Source: Alphaproteobacteria bacterium | GTDB taxonomy: Bacteria > Pseudomonadota > Alphaproteobacteria > Micavibrionales > UBA1664 | Direction: 5' to 3' | DNA length: 6,437 nucleotides | NCBI GenBank assembly: GCA_018969935.1 | Contig: JAGWXJ010000105.1 | Location: 1-6,437, forward strand | Part shown: positions 1 through 4,754 of the stretch, one piece after another | Layout of the letters: the number at the start of each line of letters is the position of its first letter | Numbering within the stretch: position 1 is the stretch's first letter | The notes under the pieces: model-generated | What the model was told of the DNA's origin: nothing | What the model saw: the letters and a program-made list of their open reading frames with translations, nothing else | The model's database searches: none | Made by a program: the position numbers and the translations under genes

Positions 1-1212
1 CACGGCGAAGTGCAGGAGATGATCGACATCTGCGATTTTGCGGTTGGTTTATCACGCCAGCTTTACGGGCTTACCATTCCATCCGAGAGGGCGGGGCACC
101 ACATGCGCGAGCGCTGGATGCCCCTTGGGCCTGTTGCCGTTGTGACGGCCTTCAACTTCCCCGTTGCCGTATGGATGTGGAATGCTGCGCTGGGGCTGGT
201 ATGCGGCGATAGCATTATCTGGAAGCCATCCGAGAAAACGCCGCTGACGGCGCTGGCCTGCGATGTTGTTTTTGCGCGTGCGGTTGCGGCCTTCAAGGCG
301 GCTGGGCATACGGTGCCTGATGGGCTTAACCAGATTTTGATTGGCGGGCGCGATGTGGGGGAGGCGTTGTGCGCGCACCATGATGTACCGCTGGTAAGCG
401 CCACGGGCAGTACGCGCATGGGTCGCGAGGTTGCCAAGGTGGTTGCCGCGCGCCTAGGGCGCAGCTTGCTGGAGCTTGGCGGCAACAATGCGATGATTGT
501 CACTGAAAGCGCTGATTTGAATATGGCCGTGCGCGCCATTCTGTTTGGTGCCGTGGGCACAGCTGGGCAGCGATGCACCAGCCTTCGCAGGCTCATCGTT
601 CACAAAAATGTTGCAGCAAAACTGACGGCCTCGCTGACCAAAGCTTACGAAAACATCCGTGTCGGCAACCCGCTTGAGGCAGGCACGCTAGTTGGCCCGT
701 TGATAGACGAAGGTTCGTTTAGCGCCATGCAAAAAGCGCTGGCCGATGCCACCGCGCAAGGCGGAAGCGTGCTTGTTGGCGGTACGCGTGTAAACGTGGG
801 GCAGGGCGGCTATTACGTGCGGCCGGCGCTTGTGTCCATGCCCGCGCAAAGCGCGATTGTGAAAGCCGAAACCTTTGCCCCCATTTTGTATGTGATGACC
901 TACGAGCGTTTCGAGGACGCGGTTGCCATGCAAAACGATGTACCGCAGGGGCTTTCATCGTGCATCTTTACGACCGATGTGCGCGAGGCCGAGAAATTTA
1001 CATCCGATACAGGCAGCGATTGCGGGATAGCAAACGTGAACATCGGGCCATCGGGGGCCGAAATCGGCGGGGCTTTTGGCGGCGAGAAGGAAACCGGCGG
1101 CGGGCGTGAAAGCGGGTCGGACAGCTGGAAGGCCTATATGCGCCGACAGACCCAGACCATCAATTATTCCGATGCATTGCCGCTGGCGCAGGGCGTTGTT
1201 TTCGAGGTCTGA
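1..1212 (+). CDS. amaB: ALDH7/antiquitin-type aldehyde dehydrogenase (alpha-aminoadipic semialdehyde / L-piperideine-6-carboxylate dehydrogenase), 5' partial
   Basis: This family oxidises alpha-aminoadipic semialdehyde (in equilibrium with piperideine-6-carboxylate) to alpha-aminoadipate with NAD(P)+ in lysine and pipecolate catabolism, in the cytoplasm. The frame is open from base 1, so the start lies off the left edge; 403 residues are visible of a usual length near 500. Visible landmarks, numbered from base 1: TAFNFPVAVW (cofactor fold), WKPSEKTPLT, GSTRMG, the general-base Glu158 in LELGGNN, and the catalytic Cys192 in GQRCTSLRR (bases 574-576). The C-terminal block GAEIGGAFGGEKETGGGRES, followed by SWKAYMRR and INYS, is the signature of ALDH7 rather than other ALDH classes. 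A GTG at base 10 is in frame but is internal to the conserved GEVQEMIDICDFAVGLSR block. Family assignment is secure; exact substrate and the amaB symbol are by analogy. The next intrinsic terminator is 112 nt downstream. Confidence 0.9.
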   Translation, partial: HGEVQEMIDICDFAVGLSRQLYGLTIPSERAGHHMRERWMPLGPVAVVTAFNFPVAVWMWNAALGLVCGDSIIWKPSEKTPLTALACDVVFARAVAAFKAAGHTVPDGLNQILIGGRDVGEALCAHHDVPLVSATGSTRMGREVAKVVAARLGRSLLELGGNNAMIVTESADLNMAVRAILFGAVGTAGQRCTSLRRLIVHKNVAAKLTASLTKAYENIRVGNPLEAGTLVGPLIDEGSFSAMQKALADATAQGGSVLVGGTRVNVGQGGYYVRPALVSMPAQSAIVKAETFAPILYVMTYERFEDAVAMQNDVPQGLSSCIFTTDVREAEKFTSDTGSDCGIANVNIGPSGAEIGGAFGGEKETGGGRESGSDSWKAYMRRQTQTINYSDALPLAQGVVFEV

Positions 1213-1267
1213 TTTTTTTCGTATCAAATTCAGGTTCCATTAAGGAATGGGGTGCTACGGTTGTTTT

Positions 1268-1353
1268 ATGAATAGCAACCTCCATTGCATTCATGTCCTG
1301 CATAAACCCTTGCAGATTGCACGAAACCGCCTCCTCACCAGGGGCGGTTTTTT
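1268..1353 (+). ncRNA. Candidate small RNA: three hairpins, anti-SD loop, intrinsic terminator
   Basis: No coding gene explains this stretch, but it folds as three consecutive hairpins. Hairpin 1 pairs 1268-1273 with 1289-1294, then after a bulged A1274 pairs 1275-1278 with 1285-1288, leaving the hexaloop CCUCCA, an anti-Shine-Dalgarno sequence. Hairpin 2 pairs CTGCA (1298-1302) with TGCAG (1311-1315) around an 8-nt loop. Hairpin 3 is an intrinsic terminator whose 5' arm and loop carry CCUCCU (1330-1335). A weak extended -10, TGcTACGGT (1253-1261), would place the start near 1268; no good -35 is visible. CU-rich anti-SD loops are known in alphaproteobacterial trans-acting sRNAs (from memory, the 'cuckoo'/CcsR type), but I see no sequence identity with a named family. 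It could instead be a processed 3' end of the upstream aldehyde dehydrogenase mRNA. Confidence 0.45.
1324..1353 (+). terminator. Rho-independent terminator (end of candidate sRNA or of ALDH transcript)
   Basis: AAACCGCC (1324-1331) pairs with GGCGGTTT (1343-1350). Two more pairs, 1332:1342 (U:G) and 1333:1341 (C:G), close a 7-nt loop. The run of six T at 1348-1353 begins within the 3' arm. It lies 112 nt after the aldehyde dehydrogenase stop codon, far for a dedicated terminator of that gene. Confidence 0.85.
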
Positions 1354-1423
1354 GCAGTAGGTGAATTTTGCCTGAAACGACTCTTCCGTGCCCTGTTTTG
1401 CGCCCTTCTTTTTACGGAACGAC

Positions 1424-1438
1424 TTAACCATTTTTTTA
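1424..1438 (+). promoter_or_regulatory. CtrA-like binding box (TTAA-N7-TTTA)
   Basis: TTAACCAT at 1424-1431 resembles the CtrA recognition half-site of alphaproteobacteria. With TTTA at 1435-1438 it gives TTAA-N7-TTTA, one mismatch from the full TTAA-N7-TTAA consensus. A GANTC site (GACTC, 1379-1383), the target of the CcrM methyltransferase in many alphaproteobacteria, lies 40 bp upstream. The box is about 125 bp upstream of the predicted start of the DUF465 transcript, farther than most activating CtrA sites. The sequence is short and AT-rich, so chance occurrence is quite possible. Confidence 0.25.
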
Positions 1439-1533
1439 CGCGATGCACCGCACAATTAAATTATCACCACATAAGAACGGGTTAGCTCGGCTGAAAGAAA
1501 ATTCCGCATTCAGGTGGTTTTTGAGCCATTTTG

Positions 1534-1542
1534 TGCTATGTT
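1534..1542 (+). promoter_or_regulatory. Extended -10 promoter for the DUF465 gene
   Basis: TGcTATGTT is an extended -10 element (TG at 1534-1535, TATGTT at 1537-1542, four of six consensus bases). No convincing -35 is present at normal spacing, which extended -10 promoters tolerate. Transcription would start near 1549, giving a leader of about 53 nt before the ATG at 1602. An alternative is TTGAGC (1521-1526) with GAGTAT (1545-1550) at 18-bp spacing. Confidence 0.4.
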
Positions 1543-1547
1543 TCGAG

Positions 1548-1561
1548 TATTCAGCTGAATA
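1548..1561. promoter_or_regulatory. 14-bp perfect palindrome at predicted transcription start (candidate operator)
   Basis: TATTCAGCTGAATA is a perfect 14-bp palindrome. It begins 6 bp downstream of the candidate -10 hexamer (1537-1542), so it would straddle the start of transcription of the DUF465 gene, where a bound dimeric regulator would block initiation. The binding protein is unknown. Confidence 0.35.
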
Positions 1562-1601
1562 ATTCGGTCCCACCTTAGTTTGTTAGAGAAGGAGTTAGTG
1601 C

Positions 1602-1802
1602 ATGTTAGCTAGAGAACGCCTAGAAGCCTTGCAACGCAAACACGGTATGCTGTCGATGCTTATCGAGCGGGAGGAAAACCTGCCGTCAAGCAACGAAAGT
1701 TATGTCCGTCAGTTGAAACGCCAGAAGTTGATGATCAAAGATATTTTGTCCGGCGTGCGTACAGATCTTCTTGAAGAAGCGCGCTCCCGCGGTAGGGCCT
1801 AG
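1602..1802 (+). CDS. DUF465 (YdcH-like) small protein
   Basis: A 66-residue protein matching the pattern of the DUF465/YdcH family: an N-terminal RERLEALQRKH helix, a short acidic turn with Ser/Pro (EENLPSSNES), then a basic helix VRQLKRQKLMIKDIL. These proteins are predicted to form a short two-helix hairpin; their biochemical role is not established. The start is well supported by AAGGAG (1589-1594) 7 nt before the ATG. The C-terminus, rich in Arg and Glu, extends about 15 residues past the usual core. It is monocistronic: its own promoter and palindrome lie upstream and it ends 21 nt before a strong terminator shared with the convergent trcR. No membrane segment, signal peptide or cysteine is present, so it should be a soluble cytoplasmic protein. 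Confidence 0.88.
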   Translation: MLARERLEALQRKHGMLSMLIEREENLPSSNESYVRQLKRQKLMIKDILSGVRTDLLEEARSRGRA

Positions 1803-1823
1803 AGGGGTCACCATACACACAGT

Positions 1824-1855
1824 AAAAACGCCACCTTGGGGGTGGCGTTTTTTTT
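1824..1855. terminator. Bidirectional intrinsic terminator between DUF465 gene and trcR
   Basis: AAAAACGCCACC (1824-1835) pairs perfectly with GGTGGCGTTTTT (1841-1852) around a 5-nt loop, and the T run continues to 1855. The A run on the left side supplies a U tract for the minus-strand transcript as well. The trcR stop codon (1857-1859) is almost directly adjacent, so one hairpin serves both convergent genes. Confidence 0.93.
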
Positions 1856-1856
1856 A

Positions 1857-2492
1857 TCAGTTGTTTCCGGTGCCGGTGTTTCTCAGGAAGTTCGAGAAGT
1901 CGAAGCCCGTGTTTTTGGGTTCTTCCTTTTCCTGTACTTCTTCTACAGGGGGCTTCCATTTGCCTTCTTTTTCCAGCTGTTTGCGGGCTTTCTGGACGGC
2001 TTTATCGAATTCGTCGTAGGTGCAGAGGCCGATTTCAACGGGGCTGCGGGGCTGGAAGTTGCCCGTGTTGGGGTGCGTTTTGTCACGGATCGACATGATG
2101 GTCGTGCGGGTGGTGCCAACAAGGCGGCCGATGACGTTGTCGTTCAGTTCGGGGTGGTGTTTGAGGAGCCATGCCACGGCATCCGGCTTGTCCTGACGCT
2201 TGGCGATGGGGGTGTAGCGCGGGCCTTTGGCGCGGGTTTTGGGTGCGGGCAGGTCGGTTTCGATGCCTTTGAGGCGGGCCGAGGTGTCAGCTTCGCAGCG
2301 CTTGATTTCATCAGCGGTCAGGAGGCGCTGGGTCATGGGGTTCTGGCCCATGATTTTCTGGCCTTCCTCGTCAGCGAGGGCCTGTACTTCGAGCGCGTGA
2401 AGGCCGCAGAAAGCGCCAATCTGTTCGAAGGTCAGCATTGTGTTTTCAATCAGCCACACTGCGGTGGATTTGGGCATCAGGGGTGCCGTCAT
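1857..2492 (-). CDS. trcR: TrcR family (DUF1013) cell-cycle transcriptional regulator
   Basis: A 211-residue protein of the alphaproteobacterial DUF1013 family (from memory Pfam PF06242, named cell cycle transcriptional regulator TrcR). The N-terminal MTAPLMPKSTAVWLIENT matches the family start, which fixes the initiation codon; GAGGA (2500-2504) sits 7 nt upstream. Two helix-turn-helix-like segments are visible: residues 21-41 (LTFEQIGAFCGLH and following) and residues 116-139 (LNDNVIGRLVGTTRTTIMSI). Between them lies the conserved PRYTPIAKRQDKPDAVAWLL (91-110). The C-terminal region from about 160 is charged and helical, then ends in a Pro/Glu-rich, probably flexible tail. It presumably binds DNA as a transcription regulator; targets cannot be inferred here. 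It converges with the DUF465 gene and diverges from the DUF1192 operon. Two inverted repeats in its upstream region suggest regulation, possibly autoregulation. Confidence 0.88.
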   Translation of the reverse strand: MTAPLMPKSTAVWLIENTMLTFEQIGAFCGLHALEVQALADEEGQKIMGQNPMTQRLLTADEIKRCEADTSARLKGIETDLPAPKTRAKGPRYTPIAKRQDKPDAVAWLLKHHPELNDNVIGRLVGTTRTTIMSIRDKTHPNTGNFQPRSPVEIGLCTYDEFDKAVQKARKQLEKEGKWKPPVEEVQEKEEPKNTGFDFSNFLRNTGTGNN

Positions 2493-2513
2493 GGTTCTAT
2501 CCTCATGTTTGCC

Positions 2514-2544
2514 GCACGGTTTTCTATATTGTTACCGACCGTGC
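2514..2544 (-). repeat. Inverted repeat in the trcR 5' region
   Basis: GCACGGT (2514-2520) and ACCGTGC (2538-2544) are perfect 7-bp inverted arms with a 17-bp AT-rich spacer. The right arm has a neighbouring duplicate ACCG (2534-2537), so an alternative pairing is possible. Located 22-52 bp upstream of the trcR start codon, it could be an operator with half-sites about two helical turns apart (24 bp centre to centre) or a hairpin in the leader RNA. Confidence 0.4.
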
Positions 2545-2556
2545 TCTGGAGGCCGG

Positions 2557-2587
2557 ACTATAAACAAATCCTGACGGATTTCTACAA
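2557..2587 (-). promoter_or_regulatory. Candidate trcR promoter with a dyad in its spacer
   Basis: Read on the minus strand, TATAGT (2562 to 2557) is a five-of-six -10 hexamer. TTGTAG (2587 to 2582) is a weak -35 at an unusually long 19-bp spacing. The spacer contains the inverted repeat AAATCC-TGAC-GGATTT (2566-2581). Start of transcription would be near 2550. The -35 matches only in its first three bases, and a second -10-like TATAGA exists nearer the gene, so the assignment is tentative. Confidence 0.3.
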
Positions 2588-2623
2588 ATTCTTAACTTTT
2601 CAGGACGTTTTTTCGCACATTGT

Positions 2624-2656
2624 GGGCGTTTAGGGGCGTTTGGGGCGGTATTCGGG
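2624..2656 (+). other. G-rich repeat, possible G-quadruplex
   Basis: Four G runs occur in a row: 2624-2626, 2633-2636, 2642-2645 and 2654-2656, with loops of 6, 5 and 8 nt. The first two units are a near-direct repeat of GGGCGTTT with a 10-bp step, and a third GGGCG follows 9 bp later. It lies just upstream of the DUF1192 promoter, on its non-template strand. One loop is slightly longer than the usual limit of 7, so folding is uncertain. Confidence 0.35.
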
Positions 2657-2670
2657 TGGTTTTGGGCATC

Positions 2671-2698
2671 TTGCCCGCGGCCTTTGGCGTGGTACATT
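2671..2698 (+). promoter_or_regulatory. Promoter of the DUF1192-patatin-bdhA-guaC operon (extended -10, leaderless)
   Basis: TTGCCC (2671-2676) is a plausible -35. After 16 bp comes TACATT (2693-2698), preceded by TG at 2690-2691, making an extended -10 (TGgTACATT). Initiation 7-8 nt downstream would fall at 2705-2706, on or beside the A of the DUF1192 ATG. A small inverted repeat, GGGCA-TCT-TGCCC (2664-2676), covers the -35 and could be an operator. Confidence 0.5.
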
Positions 2699-2705
2699 CA
2701 CGCCC

Positions 2706-2891
2706 ATGCTTGAAGAAGATTTCCTGCCCCAGAAAAAGAAACCGCAGCTTAAAAACCTGACCACGCTGTCGGTGGACGAACTGCATGAGTATATCGCCGA
2801 ACTCAAGTCGGAGATCGTGCGTACGGAAGACGAGATCAAACGCAAGAAGGCCAGCGCCGATGCTGCCAGCGCATTCTTCAAGAAAGGCTGA
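2706..2891 (+). CDS. DUF1192 family small protein
   Basis: A 61-residue protein with the DUF1192 pattern: a basic linker QKKKPQLKNL, then LSVDELHEYIAELKSEI leading into a charged helix and a Ser/Ala-rich end (KASADAASAFFK). Residues 22-50 should form one long amphipathic helix or coiled coil. Function is unknown; the family is essentially alphaproteobacterial. The frame stays open upstream to a TTG at 2640, but the ATG at 2706 gives the normal family length. There is no Shine-Dalgarno sequence before this ATG (CATTCACGCCC), consistent with the leaderless transcript predicted from the promoter. It is the first gene of the operon: its TGA ends one nucleotide before the ATG of the patatin-like gene, so it may serve as the translational lead-in. 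It is divergent from trcR. Confidence 0.85.
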   Translation: MLEEDFLPQKKKPQLKNLTTLSVDELHEYIAELKSEIVRTEDEIKRKKASADAASAFFKKG

Positions 2892-2892
2892 A

Positions 2893-3969
2893 ATGGCAAA
2901 GGCAAAAGCCAGGCGCCAGAAAACCAAGCTGAACCTTGCCTTGCAAGGCGGCGGCACTCATGGTGCCTACACTTGGGGCGTGCTTGACCGCCTGCTTGAG
3001 GAAAAAGACATCGAGATAAACGCGATTAGCGGTACTTCGGCGGGGGCGATGAACGCAGCTATCCTTGCCACAGGTTTTGCCAAGGGCGGGGCCGCCAAGG
3101 CGCGCGAGATGCTGGAGCTTTTCTGGCGGGATATCAGCTTTGCAGGTATGGCCGCCATGCCCTTCATGACGCCGCTGGATTACCTTACGGGCAACCATAA
3201 CCTCAAAAATTCGGTTCTGTACGGGGCATTCGAGGCATTGACGCGCGTGGCTTCGCCTTACGAGCTCAATCCGCTCAACATCAACCCCTTGCGCATCATC
3301 CTTGAGCGGCATGTGGACCGCGCGGCGCTTGCTGCATCCGAAATCGAGCTCTTTGTGTCTGCAACTGCCGTGCGCACGGGGCAGGCGCGCATATTTACCT
3401 GCAAGGAAGTGACGCCTGATGCGTTGTTGGCGTCATCGTGCCTGCCGTTCCTGTTTCAGGCGGTGGAAATTGACGGCGAGCCTTATTGGGACGGCGGTTA
3501 TATGGGCAACCCTGTTATCTGGCCGCTGATATACAAGACGCCCGTGAGCGATGTTTTGCTGGTGCAAATCAACCCGCTTTACCGCGAAGAACTGCCAAAA
3601 ACGGCCTATGATATCGCCAACCGTCTGAACGAAATCAACTTCAATTCCTCGCTGATGGCGGAGATGCGGGCCATCAACTTTGTGGCAAAACTGGTGCACG
3701 ACAACAAGCTGGACCCCAAGCGCTACCGCGCTTTGCGGATGCACATGGTGGCGGCTAGCGAGGTGCTGCACGACCTTGATGCTTCCAGCAAAATGAATGC
3801 GAACTGGGATTTCCTGCAGTATCTGCGCGACCAAGGGCGGGCGCAGATGGATAAGTGGCTTGTGGCCAACAAGAAACAAATTGGCATCCGCCAGACAATA
3901 GATATAGAAGATACGTTCCTCAAAAAACATGTGCCCGAGGCGGGTACCAAGAGAAGGAGAGCAGCATGA
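2893..3969 (+). CDS. Patatin-like phospholipase/acyl hydrolase with DUF3734-type C-terminus
   Basis: A 358-residue patatin-fold serine hydrolase. Residues 14-29 carry the strand and oxyanion loop LNLALQGGGTHGAYTWG. The nucleophile elbow is GTSAG with Ser49, and the catalytic Asp is Asp200 in DGG (200-202), giving an intact Ser-Asp dyad. The C-terminal half (INPLYREELPKTAYDIANRL, then MAEMRAINFVAKLVHDNKLD) resembles the DUF3734 region of bacterial patatins. There is no signal peptide or membrane helix, and the N-terminus is basic (MAKAKARRQKTK), so it is cytoplasmic, possibly at a membrane or granule surface. The chosen ATG is one nucleotide after the DUF1192 stop, with AGAAAGG (2881-2887) upstream; the frame is open further left inside DUF1192, but that part has no patatin similarity. 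It overlaps bdhA by ATGA. Family function is lipid acyl hydrolysis; a role on polyhydroxybutyrate or 3-hydroxybutyrate oligomers is inference from its neighbour. Confidence 0.9.
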   Translation: MAKAKARRQKTKLNLALQGGGTHGAYTWGVLDRLLEEKDIEINAISGTSAGAMNAAILATGFAKGGAAKAREMLELFWRDISFAGMAAMPFMTPLDYLTGNHNLKNSVLYGAFEALTRVASPYELNPLNINPLRIILERHVDRAALAASEIELFVSATAVRTGQARIFTCKEVTPDALLASSCLPFLFQAVEIDGEPYWDGGYMGNPVIWPLIYKTPVSDVLLVQINPLYREELPKTAYDIANRLNEINFNSSLMAEMRAINFVAKLVHDNKLDPKRYRALRMHMVAASEVLHDLDASSKMNANWDFLQYLRDQGRAQMDKWLVANKKQIGIRQTIDIEDTFLKKHVPEAGTKRRRAA

Positions 3970-4754
3970 CAGACTTGAAAGGCCGCGTAGCGGTTATTAC
4001 GGGTTCAACCAGCGGGATTGGGCTTGCCGTTGCACAGGCACTGGCAGCAAAAGGCGCCAATGTTGTCATCAACGGGTTTGGCGATGCTGCCGCCATTGAA
4101 TCCGAACGCAGCAAAATCGAAAAAGATTACGGCGTGAAGTGCTGGTACAACGGCGCTGACCTCTCGACCGAAGATGGCACCAAATCACTTATCAAGGACG
4201 CCGTGGCTAAAGCAGGCAAGGTGGATATTCTGGTCAACAATGCGGGTATCCAGCATACGGCGCCTGTCGAACAGTTTCCGTCAGACAAGTGGAACCTGAT
4301 CATATCGCTTATGCTTTCATCGCCTTTCTGGGCCATTCAGGAAGTATTGCCCGTCATGCGTAAAAACGGCTGGGGCCGCATTGTAAACATTTCATCCGTT
4401 CACGGTCTTGTGGCATCGATGCAGAAGGCTGCGTATGTTGCAGCAAAGCATGGCCTTATCGGCCTTACAAAAGTGACGGCGCTGGAAACCGCGCGCGAGA
4501 AAATCACCTGCAACGCCATTTGCCCCGGCTGGGTGCATACGCCGCTGGTGCAAAAGCAGATTGATGCGATTGCCGCGCGCGACGGCATTTCGGGTGATGA
4601 GGCCAAGACAAAACTTCTGACCGAAAAACAGCCTTCGGGCGAGTTTACGAAGCCTGAAGATATTGCAGCAATGATCGTATTCCTGTGTTCGGAAAATGCT
4701 GCGCAGATGCGCGGCTCGGCATGGGTACAAGATGGTGGATGGACAGCACAATGA
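3966..4754 (+). CDS. bdhA: 3-hydroxybutyrate dehydrogenase (SDR family)
   Basis: This 262-residue enzyme interconverts (R)-3-hydroxybutyrate and acetoacetate with NAD(H), the step that feeds depolymerised polyhydroxybutyrate into central metabolism. It is a classical short-chain dehydrogenase: cofactor motif TGSTSGIG (12-19), NNAGIQH (91-97), Ser144 and His146 in NISSVHG, Tyr157/Lys161 in YVAAK, and PGWVHTPLV (187-195). The C-terminal QDGGWTAQ is characteristic of 3-hydroxybutyrate dehydrogenases. The position usually holding the fourth SDR catalytic residue, Asn, appears to be Met116 (IISLMLSS). Start: ATG at 3966 overlaps the patatin stop (ATGA), with AGAAGGAGA (3952-3960) ideally placed. 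The upstream extension of the frame lies within the patatin gene and is not part of the protein. Its stop overlaps the guaC start in a second ATGA. The function call is strong; the symbol (bdhA or hbdH) varies between species. Confidence 0.93.
   Translation: MTDLKGRVAVITGSTSGIGLAVAQALAAKGANVVINGFGDAAAIESERSKIEKDYGVKCWYNGADLSTEDGTKSLIKDAVAKAGKVDILVNNAGIQHTAPVEQFPSDKWNLIISLMLSSPFWAIQEVLPVMRKNGWGRIVNISSVHGLVASMQKAAYVAAKHGLIGLTKVTALETAREKITCNAICPGWVHTPLVQKQIDAIAARDGISGDEAKTKLLTEKQPSGEFTKPEDIAAMIVFLCSENAAQMRGSAWVQDGGWTAQ

Noticed and set aside
63..596. Long minus-strand reading frame opposite the aldehyde dehydrogenase gene
   Set aside because: It is antisense to conserved ALDH7 sequence and has no recognisable domain; typical shadow frame in GC-rich DNA.
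1235..1252. Hairpin TTCCATT-AAGG-AATGGGG shortly after the aldehyde dehydrogenase stop, considered as its terminator
   Set aside because: It depends on two G:U pairs and is not followed by a T run; at best it is part of a leader or 3' untranslated structure.
1268..1360. A 30-codon reading frame starting at ATG 1268 in the gap after the aldehyde dehydrogenase
   Set aside because: It has no ribosome binding site, runs through an intrinsic terminator hairpin and its T run, and has no recognisable features. The RNA structure explains the stretch better.
1384..1419. Inverted arms TTCCGT and ACGGAA upstream of the CtrA-like box
   Set aside because: Six-base arms with a 24-bp spacer are expected by chance, and nothing else supports them.
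1836..2633. A 265-codon plus-strand reading frame antisense to trcR, longer than trcR itself
   Set aside because: The minus strand encodes a clear DUF1013/TrcR family protein with a good ribosome binding site. The plus-strand frame begins inside the terminator and reads as the Phe/Gly-rich shadow of that gene.
2785..2892. N-terminal extension of the patatin-like protein
   Set aside because: The extra 36 residues overlap the DUF1192 gene in another frame, are Ser/Arg-rich and lie outside the patatin fold; the ATG at 2893 fits the coupling and the ribosome binding site.
4739..4750. Alternative guaC start at ATG 4739
   Set aside because: GMP reductases of this type begin MRIEEDLKL, which corresponds to 4751, and the ATGA overlap is typical of coupled genes.
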